A stretch of 64,000 nt of DNA from Sphingomonas sp. 28-66-16 (GCA_002281485.1 NCGF01000004.1:62001-126000); one strand, 5' to 3'; counted from the first letter of the stretch, positions 1-8,953 are shown. The notes: generated from the letters alone by a model not told the origin. A program made the numbers and translations.

Positions 1-149
1 TGATCGGCTGGGTGCGGGCGATCGATGCGTTTTACGGGGCGGGCGAGCTGGTCGGAATGGCCGACTTTGCCAATGTCGCCGGCTGGCTGGAGCGCGCGCT
101 GGCGCGGCCGGCGGTGCAGCGCGGCCTGGTGATTCCCGGCCGGGGGTGA
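1..149 (+). CDS. Glutathione S-transferase, C-terminal fragment (5' end outside window)
   Basis: The open frame enters from the left edge and stops with TGA at 147-149, leaving 48 residues. The end carries WLERALARPAVQRGLVIP, a tail typical of the helical C-terminal domain of YghU/YfcG-like glutathione transferases, where the RPAVQRGL helix precedes a short proline-containing terminus. The enzyme would conjugate or reduce substrates with glutathione in the cytoplasm. The glutathione-binding thioredoxin-fold domain lies outside the window, so the subclass cannot be set. Family is inferred from the tail motif only. Confidence 0.68.
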   Translation, partial: IGWVRAIDAFYGAGELVGMADFANVAGWLERALARPAVQRGLVIPGRG

Positions 150-442
150 CCGCGATCAAGCGATCCTGGGCCGATCCGAAAAGCCTTCATACCAGACCGC
201 AATCGAGCTGGCGAGATTGAGCCGGGCCGCTGAAAGCCCTGGCCGATGCGGTCGTCCAATCCATCGGCGTGACGCTTCCCATCAGATCAATACTGCGGCC
301 GAAAGCGACCATATTATATCCGGATTGCTGTCGGACGAATGGCGATTGGTGCGCCAGCGCCGGGATCGGATCAGGCGCCAGCACGGCAGGGACCGTCCGC
401 GAAAGAGCTTGTGTTCTTGGTGTGTTCCGATCATATGAAACC
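150..442. other. Intergenic region, no recognised gene
   Basis: This gap lies between the GST fragment and radA. Short frames on both strands show no family resemblance and no good ribosome binding site. An AT-richer patch near 310-320 (around catattatatcc) could hold part of a promoter for radA, but no convincing -35/-10 pair was found. Confidence 0.4.
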
Positions 443-1816
443 GTGGCCAAACCCCAGAAACGCTATGTCTGCCAATCCTGCGGGTCGGTGTCGCACCGCT
501 GGGCGGGGCAGTGCGCCGATTGCAGCGAGTGGAACACGCTGGTCGAGGAAGCGACAGGGCCGGTCACCCCCTTTGCCGCCAGGCACAACCTGCAGGGCGG
601 CGGGCGATCGCTCGAGCTGGTCGGGCTCGACAGCGAGATTGCGCTGCCCGAGCGCTTGCCGACCGGGATTGCCGAGCTCGATCGCGCATTGGGCGGCGGG
701 TTCGTCGAGGGAAGCGCCACGCTGATCGGCGGCGATCCGGGGATCGGCAAGTCGACGCTGTTGCTTCAGGCCGCCGCCAGGCTGGCGCTTGCCGGGCAAT
801 CGGTCGCCTATGTCTCGGGCGAGGAAGCGGCGGATCAGGTGCGGCTGCGCGCGCGGCGGCTGGGGCTGGGCAATGCGCCGGTGATGCTTGCGGCCGCCAC
901 GTCGGTGCGCGATATCCTGACGACCCTGTCGCAGGGCAAACCGCCCGCGCTGGTCGTGATCGATTCGATCCAGACGATGCACAGCGACCTGATCGAGGGC
1001 GCGCCCGGCACGGTCAGCCAGGTCCGCGCCTCGGCGCAGGAACTCATCCGCTTCGCCAAGGAGCGCGGCACCGCGGTCGTGCTGGTCGGCCACGTGACCA
1101 AGGACGGCAGCATCGCCGGCCCGCGCGTGCTCGAGCATATGGTCGACACCGTGCTGAGTTTCGAGGGCGAACGCAGCCACCAGTACCGCATCCTGCGCGC
1201 GATCAAGAACCGGTTCGGTGGCACCGACGAGATCGGCGTGTTCGCGATGGTCGAGGAGGGCTTGGCCGAGGTGTCCAATCCCAGCGCGCTGTTCCTGACC
1301 CAGCGCGACGAGGGGGTGACCGGCACGGTCGTGTTCCCGGCGCTGGAGGGTACGCGGCCGGTGCTCGTCGAAATCCAGGCGCTGGTCGTCCGCCTCGCCA
1401 GCGGGGCGACGCCGCGCCGCGCGGTGGTGGGCTGGGATTCGGGGCGACTGGCGATGATCCTGGCGGTGCTCGAGGCGCGCTGCGGGCTGAGCTTTTCGAG
1501 CAGCGAGGTCTATCTCAACATCGCCGGGGGATACCGCGTGCAGGACCCCGCAGCCGACCTCGCGGTCGCCGCCGCGCTGATCTCGGCGCTCAGCGAGCGA
1601 CCGGTGGCGATCGACTCTGTCGCGTTCGGCGAGGTCGCGCTGTCGGGCGAAATCCGCCCGGTCGCGCATGGCGGCCTGCGGCTGAAGGAGGCCGGCAAGC
1701 TCGGCTTCGAACGCGCGCTCGTCCCCGCCGCGCTGACCGGCGAGAAACAGGCGCTGAACCTGTCCGGTTTCAAGAACCTCGGCAGTTTCGTTGACCACAT
1801 GCTCGGGCGTGGCTAG
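443..1816 (+). CDS. radA: DNA repair protein RadA
   Basis: RadA is a RecA-like ATPase that drives branch migration during recombinational repair. The frame is open from 269, but the family N-terminus (AKPxxRYVCQxCG) begins at the GTG at 443, giving 457 residues, the usual RadA length. The N-terminal zinc finger has C10, C13, C24 and C27. The Walker A motif GGDPGIGKST is at residues 96-105 and the RadA-specific KNRFG motif at 255-259. The C-terminal part is the Lon-like domain (SSSEVYLNIAGG and following). cvpA follows 57 bp downstream on the same strand. Identification is firm; the GTG start is inferred because no strong ribosome binding site is visible. Confidence 0.96.
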   Translation: MAKPQKRYVCQSCGSVSHRWAGQCADCSEWNTLVEEATGPVTPFAARHNLQGGGRSLELVGLDSEIALPERLPTGIAELDRALGGGFVEGSATLIGGDPGIGKSTLLLQAAARLALAGQSVAYVSGEEAADQVRLRARRLGLGNAPVMLAAATSVRDILTTLSQGKPPALVVIDSIQTMHSDLIEGAPGTVSQVRASAQELIRFAKERGTAVVLVGHVTKDGSIAGPRVLEHMVDTVLSFEGERSHQYRILRAIKNRFGGTDEIGVFAMVEEGLAEVSNPSALFLTQRDEGVTGTVVFPALEGTRPVLVEIQALVVRLASGATPRRAVVGWDSGRLAMILAVLEARCGLSFSSSEVYLNIAGGYRVQDPAADLAVAAALISALSERPVAIDSVAFGEVALSGEIRPVAHGGLRLKEAGKLGFERALVPAALTGEKQALNLSGFKNLGSFVDHMLGRG

Positions 1817-1873
1817 CGGTTCAGCGACCGGATACCCATTTGCCAGACGCTTGCTGGTGGGGAGTAGGAGCGC

Positions 1874-2443
1874 ATGGGACTGACCGCACTCGATATCATC
1901 GTGCTTCTGCTCGTCGGGGGCGGGGCGGTACTCGGCCTCGTGCGTGGTTTCGTCACCGAGGTGCTGTCGCTGTTCGCCTGGGGGGCGATCGTGATCACGC
2001 TGCGGTTGTTTCACGCGCCGCTGACCGTGGTGCTGAGCGGAATCGTCGGCACGACGGCGGGCGCGGCGGTGCTCGCCTTCGCGATCGTCGCCGGGGCGAC
2101 TTTTTTCGGCGGGCGGATCGTCGCCAATGCCGTCGGGTCGCGCACGCGCACCTCGATTCTCGGTCCGCTCGATCGCGCGCTGGGGTTCGGCTTTGGCGGG
2201 TTGAAGGGGATCATCTTCGCCAGTCTGCTGTTCCTGCTGATCGTGCTGGTCACCGACACGATCGGCGGTGGCCCGGCGCGGCGCCCGAGCTGGATCACCG
2301 GATCGCGGACCTATCCGGTGTTGATCTTCACCAGCGCCGGCATCGCCGATTTCGTCGATCGCCGCCGTCGCGGCGAGCCGGTATTTGGTCCTGCGGGTGC
2401 GCCTGCCGGGGCTCTGCCTGCCAATGAAAGCACGCCCAAGTGA
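1874..2443 (+). CDS. cvpA: CvpA family inner-membrane protein
   Basis: This 189-residue protein starts MGLTALDIIVLLLV and has about four hydrophobic segments in the first 135 residues, with the LVRGFVTEVLSLFAW motif that marks the CvpA (colicin V production) family. The C-terminal 50 residues are polar, basic and proline/alanine rich. CvpA proteins sit in the inner membrane and are linked to envelope homeostasis; their molecular activity is not settled. GGAG lies about 8 bases before the ATG. The stop overlaps the GTG of the next gene (GTGA), so the two are probably translationally coupled. Confidence 0.9.
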   Translation: MGLTALDIIVLLLVGGGAVLGLVRGFVTEVLSLFAWGAIVITLRLFHAPLTVVLSGIVGTTAGAAVLAFAIVAGATFFGGRIVANAVGSRTRTSILGPLDRALGFGFGGLKGIIFASLLFLLIVLVTDTIGGGPARRPSWITGSRTYPVLIFTSAGIADFVDRRRRGEPVFGPAGAPAGALPANESTPK

Positions 2444-2868
2444 ACGCGCCGCTCTACAACAAGGAAATTCTCCGGCTCGCCGCGTCGGTGCCGCATGGCG
2501 AGCGGCTTGCCGCGCCCATGGCGAGCGTCGAGAAGCGCTCGCCGATCTGCGGCAGTCGCGTGACCGTCGACGTCGTCGTCGATGGCGCCGGCCGGATCAG
2601 CGATATCGGCATGCTGGTCCGCGCCTGTGCGCTCGGCCAGGCCTCGGCATCGTTGATGGCAGCGCAGGCGATCGGCCGCACCGCCGATGATCTCGCGCAG
2701 ACCCGCGACGCTCTGACCGCCTGGCTGGCGGGGCAGGGCACGGCGCCCGACTGGCCGGGGCTCGACATCTTCGCGCCGGCGCTGGCGCACAGCGCGCGCC
2801 ATGCCTCGATCCGGCTGGCCTTCGAGGCGGCGGCGGAAGCGGCGGCGCTGGCGGAGGCGCACGCATGA
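2440..2868 (+). CDS. IscU/NifU-like iron-sulfur cluster scaffold-like protein
   Basis: The 142-residue protein resembles the U-type Fe-S scaffold fold: PICGSRVTVDVVVD corresponds to the first ligand loop and ACALGQASASL to the second. Cysteines are at 37 and 63, the same numbers as in IscU. The usual aspartate two residues after the first cysteine is S39, and the third ligand (His/Cys of the C-terminal helix) is absent: the stretch SARHASIRLAFEA has no cysteine. Canonical cluster assembly is therefore doubtful; it may carry a cluster weakly or have another role. It starts with GTG overlapping the cvpA stop and ends in an ATGA overlap with the antiporter gene. Confidence 0.75.
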   Translation: MNAPLYNKEILRLAASVPHGERLAAPMASVEKRSPICGSRVTVDVVVDGAGRISDIGMLVRACALGQASASLMAAQAIGRTADDLAQTRDALTAWLAGQGTAPDWPGLDIFAPALAHSARHASIRLAFEAAAEAAALAEAHA

Positions 2869-4619
2869 TCGCCTCGACCCTGCGCGACGGCGTCGTGCTG
2901 CTGGGTTTCGCGCTCGGTTTCGTGCTGCTGTTCCGCAAGCTCGGGCTCGGGGCGACGCTCGGGTTCCTGGTCGCGGGCGCGGTGGTCGGGCCGGAGGTGC
3001 TCGGGCTGGTCGGCGATGCCGAACAGAAGATGGGCATCGCCGAACTCGGCATCACGCTGCTGCTTTTCCTCGTCGGGCTCGAGCTCAATCCCTCGCGGCT
3101 ATGGCGGCTCAAGCAGGATATCTTCGCGCTTGGGATGCTTCAGGTCACGCTGTGCGGCATGGCGCTGGCGGCGATCGTCTGGCTGATCGCAGGCTTCTCG
3201 CCCGCCGCGGCGCTGGCGGTGGGTTTGCCGCTCGCGCTGTCGTCGACCGCGCAGGTGTTGCCGATGCTGCAATCGGCCGGGCGGCTGCGCACCCCGTTTG
3301 GCGAGCGCGCCTTTTCGATCCTGTTGTTCCAGGATCTGTCGATCGTCCCGATGATCACGATCGTTGCGGCGCTTTCGCGCGCGCCGGCAGTCGCCAATGC
3401 ACCGCCTGGCTGGCTGCTTGCGCTCTACACCATCTTGGCGGTCGCCGGCCTCGTCGCCACGGGCCGCTTCCTGTTGCGCCCGCTGTTTCACCTGATCGGC
3501 AATCTCGGCGAGCGCGAGATGTTCGTGTTTGCCGCGCTGTTCACCGTCATCGCCAGTTCGGCGGTGATGGAGGCGTTGGGGCTGTCGACCGCGCTGGGCG
3601 CATTCATCGCCGGCGTGATGCTCGCCGACAGCCCTTATCGCCACGAGCTCGAGGCCGATGTTGATCCGTTTCGATCGATCCTGCTCGGGCTGTTCTTCCT
3701 GAGCGTGGGCATGATGCTCGATCTGCATGCGATCGCCGAGCGGCCGGGGTTCGTGATCGGGCTGGCGCTGCTGCTGATCGCGACCAAGACCGCGATCATG
3801 ATGGGGATCGCGCTGGCCTTCAAGATGAAATGGCGGCCCGCGCTCGCGCTTGGCCTGCTGCTCAGTCAGGGCGGCGAATTCGGTTTCGTGCTGTTCGCGC
3901 AGGCGAAGGACGCGCTGCTGATCGCCCCCGAGGCGGCCAGTCTGTTCGGCGCGGTGGTGACGTTGTCGATGGCGACGACGCCTTTTCTGATGATCCTCAC
4001 CCGCGGTATCCGCGCTGCTCCCGCGACCTCGAGCGAGGGGCTGGAAACGCCGCACGTCGATGGCTCGAGCGCGCTCGTCATCGGCTATGGCCGGTTCGGC
4101 CAGACGGTCGCGCAGATGCTGATCGCGCAGGGGCTGACGGTATCGCTGATCGATCGCGACCCCGAGATGATCGCGACCGCCGGCAGTTTCGGCGCCAAGG
4201 TCTATTATGGCGACGGCACCCGGCTCGATCTGTTGCGTCAGGCCGGCGCCGGCGACGTCCAGCTGCTGCTGTTCTGCGTCGACGAGGATCAGGTCGATGC
4301 AGCGCTGCTCCATGCCGTCAAGGAGGCTTTCCCCAAAGCCTCGGTGTTCGTCCGTGCCTATGATCGACGCAGTCTCGTCAGGCTGAAGGACGCGCCGATG
4401 GCCGGGTCGATCCGCGAAGTGCTCGAATCCGCCGTCTGCATGGCCCGCCAGGCGCTGACCGAAGTCGGCGTCGACAATGACGAGATTTCCAAGACCGAGG
4501 CGCAATATCGCACGCGCGACATCGATCGGCTGAACGCCCAGACGGTCGACGGGGATCTGCATGCCGGCGACGCGCACCTGATTCGCGGGCGATTGATCGC
4601 GGAGGAAGAGACGGGATGA
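2865..4619 (+). CDS. CPA2 family monovalent cation:proton antiporter with RCK domain (KefB-like)
   Basis: The 584-residue protein has a membrane half of about 12 hydrophobic segments (residues 5-385) with the family stretch LGITLLLFLVGLELNP. A TrkA-N/RCK nucleotide-binding domain begins near residue 404 (ALVIGYGRFGQTVAQML, a GxGxxG-type Rossmann motif). This layout matches KefB/KefC potassium efflux systems and related Na+/H+ or K+/H+ antiporters that control cytoplasmic ion and pH balance, usually gated by NAD(H) or glutathione adducts. It overlaps both neighbours by 4 bp in a five-gene run from radA. Ion specificity cannot be read from sequence. Confidence 0.93.
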   Translation: MIASTLRDGVVLLGFALGFVLLFRKLGLGATLGFLVAGAVVGPEVLGLVGDAEQKMGIAELGITLLLFLVGLELNPSRLWRLKQDIFALGMLQVTLCGMALAAIVWLIAGFSPAAALAVGLPLALSSTAQVLPMLQSAGRLRTPFGERAFSILLFQDLSIVPMITIVAALSRAPAVANAPPGWLLALYTILAVAGLVATGRFLLRPLFHLIGNLGEREMFVFAALFTVIASSAVMEALGLSTALGAFIAGVMLADSPYRHELEADVDPFRSILLGLFFLSVGMMLDLHAIAERPGFVIGLALLLIATKTAIMMGIALAFKMKWRPALALGLLLSQGGEFGFVLFAQAKDALLIAPEAASLFGAVVTLSMATTPFLMILTRGIRAAPATSSEGLETPHVDGSSALVIGYGRFGQTVAQMLIAQGLTVSLIDRDPEMIATAGSFGAKVYYGDGTRLDLLRQAGAGDVQLLLFCVDEDQVDAALLHAVKEAFPKASVFVRAYDRRSLVRLKDAPMAGSIREVLESAVCMARQALTEVGVDNDEISKTEAQYRTRDIDRLNAQTVDGDLHAGDAHLIRGRLIAEEETG

Positions 4620-4948
4620 ACCTGCTGTTGTTGCTGGCGGCGCTGTCGGGCGCGATCGCAGTCGGCGCTGGGGCGTTCGGCGCGCACGGGGCCTCGGGAG
4701 AGGCGGCCGAATGGCTCAAGACCGGCGGCCATTATCAGTTGATCCACGCGGTCGCGGCGATGCTCGCGGTGCAGATGAGCGCGCGCGGGCCTGGCTGGCT
4801 GTTCGTGATCGGCGGCGCCATCTTTGCCGGCGCGCTCTACCTGATGGCGCTCGGCCTGCCGCGCTGGCTCGGCGCGGTCGCGCCGATCGGCGGGCTGTTG
4901 CTGATCGCCGGGTGGCTTTGGCTCGCATGGCGAGCGATCCGGATCTAG
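4616..4948 (+). CDS. DUF423 family small membrane protein (YgdD-like)
   Basis: The 110-residue protein has four hydrophobic segments. It contains GAGAFGAHG near the N-terminus and HYQLIHAVAAMLA in the second helix, the two hallmarks of DUF423/YgdD. Biochemical function is unknown for the family. The ATG overlaps the antiporter stop (ATGA), so it is the last gene of the cvpA operon. Its 3' end overlaps by 4 bp the 3' end of the convergent dehydrogenase gene, leaving no room for a terminator between them. Confidence 0.9.
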   Translation: MNLLLLLAALSGAIAVGAGAFGAHGASGEAAEWLKTGGHYQLIHAVAAMLAVQMSARGPGWLFVIGGAIFAGALYLMALGLPRWLGAVAPIGGLLLIAGWLWLAWRAIRI

Positions 4949-5658
4949 CCTTCGACGCGTTCGACATGGCCGGTTTCGAAATCCGCCGCCAACAGCGCGG
5001 CGATCCGATCGGCGACGACTTCGGGCGGCTTGACCGACATCGGGTCTTCGCCCGGATAGGCGCGCGCCCGCATCGCCGTTCGGGTCGCACCCGGATCGAT
5101 GATCGCGGTGCGAATCTTGCTGATGTTGGCGACTTCCTGGCCATAGGCCGACACGATCACCTCGAATGCGGCCTTCGACGCGCCATATTCGCCCCAGTAG
5201 GCGCGCGGCTGGCGGGCCACGGCGCTCGTCAGCCCGATCACCCGGCCATACGGCGATTTGCGGAGCATTGGGTCGAACGCCGTCAGCAGCGCCACTTGCG
5301 CACTGATGTTGAGGGTCAGCATCTTCGCGAGATCCTTGGGGTCGATCGCGGTTACCGCGCCCAGGGTGCCGAGCATCGCGGCATTGAGCACGAGGATGTC
5401 GAGCCGCTCCCATCGCGCGCCGAGCGCGGTGGCGAGGCGGGCGATGCTGTCGTTTGCCGTCAGATCGATGGGGGCAATCGTCGCGGTGCCGCCGGCAGCA
5501 TGGATCGCTTCTTCGGTCTGCTCGAGTCCGCCCGTCGTGCGCCCGGTGAGGATCACATGCGCGCCGGCGCCAGCGAGCGCGATCGCGGTGGCGGCGCCGA
5601 TGCCGCGGCTGGCGCCGGTCACCAGCGCGATTCGGTCGGCGAGGGGTTTTTCGGTCAT
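4945..5658 (-). CDS. Short-chain dehydrogenase/reductase (SDR)
   Basis: A classical SDR of 237 residues. The NAD(P)-binding motif TGASRGIG lies at residues 14-21, NAA near 91-93, and the catalytic pair is in YGASK. It resembles YciK-type oxidoreductases of unknown substrate. The gene lies 61 bp downstream of purF on the same strand and probably shares its transcript. A role in a specific pathway cannot be inferred from this placement. Confidence 0.9.
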   Translation of the reverse strand: MTEKPLADRIALVTGASRGIGAATAIALAGAGAHVILTGRTTGGLEQTEEAIHAAGGTATIAPIDLTANDSIARLATALGARWERLDILVLNAAMLGTLGAVTAIDPKDLAKMLTLNISAQVALLTAFDPMLRKSPYGRVIGLTSAVARQPRAYWGEYGASKAAFEVIVSAYGQEVANISKIRTAIIDPGATRTAMRARAYPGEDPMSVKPPEVVADRIAALLAADFETGHVERVEG

Positions 5659-5719
5659 GGCGACTCCGTCGATGCTCCGGCTGCGGCAGAGCGTCGATTC
5701 GATTGGGGGTTAGAGGTAG

Positions 5720-7180
5720 CTAGATGACGCGTTCGGCGAGCAGCGCGAACTGATCGACGGTTTCGCTTTCGTCCTGGTCGGTCAGCGGCGTCGGATAGTC
5801 GCCGGTGAAGCAAGCATCGCAATGGCTGGGGTGGATATCCGACCGCTTTGCCTGGCCGAGCGCCTTGTAGAGTCCGTCGATCGACACGAAGGCGAGGCTG
5901 TCGGCATGGATGAAATCGGTCATCCCACCGACATCGAGCTGCGCCGCGAGCAACTTGGCACGCTCGGGCGTATCGACGCCGTAGAAGCAGCTGTGGCGCG
6001 TCGGCGGGCTCGCGATCCGCATATGGACCTCGGCGGCGCCCGCCTCGCGCATCATCTGGACGATCTTGAGACTGGTCGTGCCGCGCACGATCGAATCGTC
6101 GATCAGCACGATCTTCTTGCCCCGGATCAGCGCGCGATTGGCATTATGCTTCAGCTTGACGCCGAGATGGCGCACCTTGTCGCCCGGCTGGATGAAGGTG
6201 CGGCCGACATAGTGCGAGCGGATGATGCCGAGTTCGAACGGAATGCCCGATTGCTGGGCATAGCCGATCGCCGCCGGAGTCCCCGAATCGGGGACGGGGA
6301 TGACGAGATCGGCCTCGACCGGGCTCTCGATCGCCAGCTGCGCGCCGATCGCCTTGCGCACCGAATAGACCGAGCGATCGTCGGTGATCGAATCGGGACG
6401 CGAAAAATAAACATATTCGAAAATGCAGGGGCGAGCGATTTGCTCGGCAAAGGGGCGGATCGAGCGTACCTCGGTGCCCTGGACGATGACCAGCTCGCCG
6501 GGTTCGATCGCGCGCTCGAAGGTGGCGCCGACCACGTCGAGCGCAACGGTTTCGGAGGCGAAGATGATCGCGTCTCCGAGCCGGCCCATCACCAGCGGCC
6601 GGATACCGAGCGGATCGCGGCAGGCGATCATCCCCTCGGGCGTCATCACGATCAGCGAATAGGCGCCCTCTACCTGCTTCAGCGCGTCGATGAACTTGTC
6701 GAGCAGGGTCCGGTAGTTGGAGGTTGCGACGAGGTGGATGATGACTTCGGTGTCGCTCGTCGACTGGAAGATCGAGCCGCGCCGGACAAGCTCGCGGCGC
6801 AAGCGCATCGCATTGGAGATATTGCCGTTATGCGCGATCGCGAAGCCGCCGCTGGCGAGATCGGCGTAGAGCGGCTGGACGTTGCGCAGCGCCGTCTCCC
6901 CGGTCGTCGAATAGCGGACATGCCCGCACGCGACCGTTCCCTGCAGCGCCCGGATGATGTCGTCGCGATCGAAATTGCCGGCGACATGCCCCATCGCACG
7001 GTGGGTATGAAAGGCTCTGCCGTCGAACGTGGTGATCCCGGCGGCCTCCTGGCCGCGATGCTGGAGCGCATGCAGCCCCAGCGCCACCAGCGCCGCGGCT
7101 TCGCCGTCGGTGCCCGATACGCCGAAAATGCCGCATTCCTCATGCAGCTTGTCGTCTTCGAAGGGATTCGTGGTCAGCAT
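5720..7180 (-). CDS. purF: Amidophosphoribosyltransferase
   Basis: PurF makes 5-phosphoribosylamine from PRPP and glutamine, the committed step of de novo purine synthesis. The frame extends to 7318, but the family start MLTTNPFEDDK is at 7180, giving 486 residues. A 15-residue propeptide would be removed to expose the nucleophile C16 (EECGIFG). The PRPP loop VLIDDSIVRGTT is near residues 355-367. Cysteines in PCIFEYVYF, RHSCFYG and SHCDACF match the [4Fe-4S] ligands of the Bacillus-type, oxygen-sensitive enzyme. It is the first gene of a two-gene unit with the SDR. Confidence 0.97.
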   Translation of the reverse strand: MLTTNPFEDDKLHEECGIFGVSGTDGEAAALVALGLHALQHRGQEAAGITTFDGRAFHTHRAMGHVAGNFDRDDIIRALQGTVACGHVRYSTTGETALRNVQPLYADLASGGFAIAHNGNISNAMRLRRELVRRGSIFQSTSDTEVIIHLVATSNYRTLLDKFIDALKQVEGAYSLIVMTPEGMIACRDPLGIRPLVMGRLGDAIIFASETVALDVVGATFERAIEPGELVIVQGTEVRSIRPFAEQIARPCIFEYVYFSRPDSITDDRSVYSVRKAIGAQLAIESPVEADLVIPVPDSGTPAAIGYAQQSGIPFELGIIRSHYVGRTFIQPGDKVRHLGVKLKHNANRALIRGKKIVLIDDSIVRGTTSLKIVQMMREAGAAEVHMRIASPPTRHSCFYGVDTPERAKLLAAQLDVGGMTDFIHADSLAFVSIDGLYKALGQAKRSDIHPSHCDACFTGDYPTPLTDQDESETVDQFALLAERVI

Positions 7181-7311
7181 TGATACCCGCCGGTTGTGCC
7201 GTGCCCGCCATATAGGGACGGCATTCGCGATTGTCGCGCTTTTGTCATCATCGCGCGGATCGCTTCGTCGTTTCGGCCGTTTTTTTTGAACGAGCAGGAA
7301 GGGAGTTGGCC

Positions 7312-7560
7312 ATGGCAAAGGATCACGGACCGTCGATCAAGGACGACGAAACATACGAAGCGCTGCGCGCGGACGGGGCTTCGATGGAGAAAGCCGCGCG
7401 GATCGCCAATGCCAGGGCGGGGGGGAGTCTCGACGCGCGGGGTTCCGATCTGGACGATCGGACGAAGGACGATCTTTACGAGGAAGCTCAGCGGATCGGC
7501 ATCGCGGGGCGGTCGACGATGACGAAGGCTGAACTGGTGGCGGCGATTCGCGACCGTTGA
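7312..7560 (+). CDS. Small Rho-N/SAP-like domain protein
   Basis: The frame is open from 7231, but AGGAAGGGAG just upstream supports the ATG at 7312, giving 82 residues. The C-terminal half, TKDDLYEEAQRIGIAGRSTMTKAELVAAIRDR, is the helix-extended-loop-helix seen in Rho termination factor N-terminal and SAP-like nucleic-acid-binding domains. The N-terminal half is charged and rich in alanine. Such proteins are common, short and uncharacterised in Sphingomonadales; single-strand nucleic acid binding is inferred. It stands alone, 44 bp before hisI. Confidence 0.78.
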   Translation: MAKDHGPSIKDDETYEALRADGASMEKAARIANARAGGSLDARGSDLDDRTKDDLYEEAQRIGIAGRSTMTKAELVAAIRDR

Positions 7561-7604
7561 GATCGGCGGGTGTCGGCATCCCGCAGTTGCGCTAAGAACG
7601 CGCG

Positions 7605-7967
7605 ATGACCGACTCACGCGAAACCGGGCGCACGCTCGATCCGAAATATGATGCCGACGGCTTGATCACGGCGGTCGTCACCGATCGTGTATCGGGCGAT
7701 GTGCTGATGGTCGCGCACATGAATGCTGACGCGCTGGCCAAGACCAACGCGACCGGGATCGCCCATTTCTGGTCGCGCAGCCGCGGCGAATTGTGGCGCA
7801 AGGGCGAAACCTCGGGCAATATCCTGTCAGTGGCGGAGGTGCGGATCGATTGCGATCAGGACGCCGTCTGGCTGATCGTCGATCCGGCCGGCCCGGCATG
7901 CCATACCGGCGCGCGAAGCTGTTTCTATCGGCGGATCGAAGGTAGCGTGCTGAAGCCGGCGGCATGA
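7605..7967 (+). CDS. hisI: Phosphoribosyl-AMP cyclohydrolase
   Basis: A stand-alone 120-residue HisI catalysing the third step of histidine synthesis, opening the purine ring of phosphoribosyl-AMP. Zinc-binding residues are visible as [17 protein letters not shown] (three cysteines and a histidine), with [16 protein letters not shown] as the substrate-binding stretch. The HisE pyrophosphohydrolase domain is absent, as is usual in alphaproteobacteria, where hisE is separate. The stop overlaps the start of the following lipoprotein gene (ATGA). Confidence 0.95.
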   Translation: MTDSRETGRTLDPKYDADGLITAVVTDRVSGDVLMVAHMNADALAKTNATGIAHFWSRSRGELWRKGETSGNILSVAEVRIDCDQDAVWLIVDPAGPACHTGARSCFYRRIEGSVLKPAA

Positions 7968-8476
7968 AGCGCCTGTTGCTTGGTGTTTTGGCGCCGCTGC
8001 TCACGACTTGCGCCCCGAGCACGCCCGACACGGCGGTTGCAAATGGCACGCCGCCGGATCTCGAGACGGCAGCGATCGCGGCGGGGGTGATATCCGATCC
8101 CGCCAACAGCGATATCACCGGCCTCTATGCCCGCGATACCGATCGGATTTGCGTGGTGCCCGATCGGCTCAACTATCGGATTGGTGCCTTTGTCGATTAT
8201 GGTGATCGCCAGGGCTGCGCGGGATCGGGCACCGTCGCGCGGGTTGGGGAAAAGCTGCAGGTGAGTTTTGCCGAGGCACCGGGCTGCGATTTCGAGGCGC
8301 GTTTCGAGGGCGATCGTATTGCCTTTCCGGGCCGATTACCCGACGCATGCGAGAAATTGTGCAGCCGCCGCGCTTCCTTCGCGGCGCTCGATGTCGGGCG
8401 ATTGAGCGAGTCCGTCTCGGAGGCGTCGACGCTGCGCGATCCCAAGGGCCGGTTGCTCTGCGCAGGCGACCGCTGA
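7964..8476 (+). CDS. Hypothetical lipoprotein
   Basis: The protein of 170 residues starts [16 protein letters not shown], a short signal with a lipobox-like end, so lipid attachment at C16 is likely, although threonine before the cysteine is not ideal. The mature part has four further cysteines (ICVV, QGCAG, PGCDF, EKLC) and no recognised domain. It is coupled to hisI by a 4-bp overlap, which probably reflects shared transcription more than shared function. Confidence 0.7.
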   Translation: MKRLLLGVLAPLLTTCAPSTPDTAVANGTPPDLETAAIAAGVISDPANSDITGLYARDTDRICVVPDRLNYRIGAFVDYGDRQGCAGSGTVARVGEKLQVSFAEAPGCDFEARFEGDRIAFPGRLPDACEKLCSRRASFAALDVGRLSESVSEASTLRDPKGRLLCAGDR

Positions 8477-8489
8477 AGACCAGCCTTGG

Positions 8490-8505
8490 TTGACGTTCAC
8501 GTCAA
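8490..8505. promoter_or_regulatory. Palindromic operator for a MerR-type regulator (LiuR-like)
   Basis: TTGACGTTCACGTCAA is a perfect palindrome (7-bp arms, 2-bp centre) 19 bp before the MerR-family start codon. LiuR-type MerR regulators of acyl-CoA and branched-chain amino acid catabolism bind closely similar TT-ACGT-ACGT-AA palindromes, so this is most likely the operator for autoregulation of the regulator and dehydrogenase pair. Confidence 0.7.
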
Positions 8506-8524
8506 CGGTAAGTAATATCGGATC

Positions 8525-8953
8525 ATGGCATCCATCCTCGCCTACGCCCCGATCGAGCCGCATCCCGACCAGGAGGAATTCTCGATTTCGGACCTCTCCG
8601 CCGAATTCGGCGTGACCGCACGGGCGCTGCGCTTTTACGAGGATGAAGGGCTGATCGCCCCCGAGCGGCGCGGGACGGCACGAATCTATTCGCTCCGCGA
8701 TCGCGCCCGGCTCGCCTGGATCCTGCGCGGCAAGCGAGTCGGTTTCAGCCTCGGCGAAATCCGCGAGATGATCGATCTGTACGACGTCGGTGACGGCCGT
8801 CGCGCGCAACGCGACGTGACGATCGCGCGTTGCCGCGATCGTGTCGCGCTGCTGGAATCGCAAAAGCGCGATATCGATGCCGCCATCGACGAGCTTACAC
8901 AATTCATCGCCATTCTCGAGCCCACCGCCGAGACGCGCCACAACGAGGACTGA
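8525..8953 (+). CDS. MerR family transcriptional regulator (LiuR-like)
   Basis: The 142-residue protein has a winged-helix MerR domain at about residues 20-90 ([25 protein letters not shown], then the [15 protein letters not shown] wing) and a C-terminal coiled coil for dimerisation. No metal-binding cysteine cluster is present, which argues against metal sensing and for an acyl-CoA-type ligand. It sits directly upstream of, and 2 bp from, an acyl-CoA dehydrogenase, with a palindromic operator in its own promoter. Negative control of fatty-acid or amino-acid derived acyl-CoA oxidation is inferred. Confidence 0.9.
   Translation: MASILAYAPIEPHPDQEEFSISDLSAEFGVTARALRFYEDEGLIAPERRGTARIYSLRDRARLAWILRGKRVGFSLGEIREMIDLYDVGDGRRAQRDVTIARCRDRVALLESQKRDIDAAIDELTQFIAILEPTAETRHNED

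Noticed and set aside
187-450. 87-codon minus-strand frame opposite the radA promoter region
   Set aside because: No family features, unusual composition and no ribosome binding site.
431-2014. 527-codon minus-strand frame opposite radA
   Set aside because: Antisense shadow; radA is unmistakable on the plus strand.
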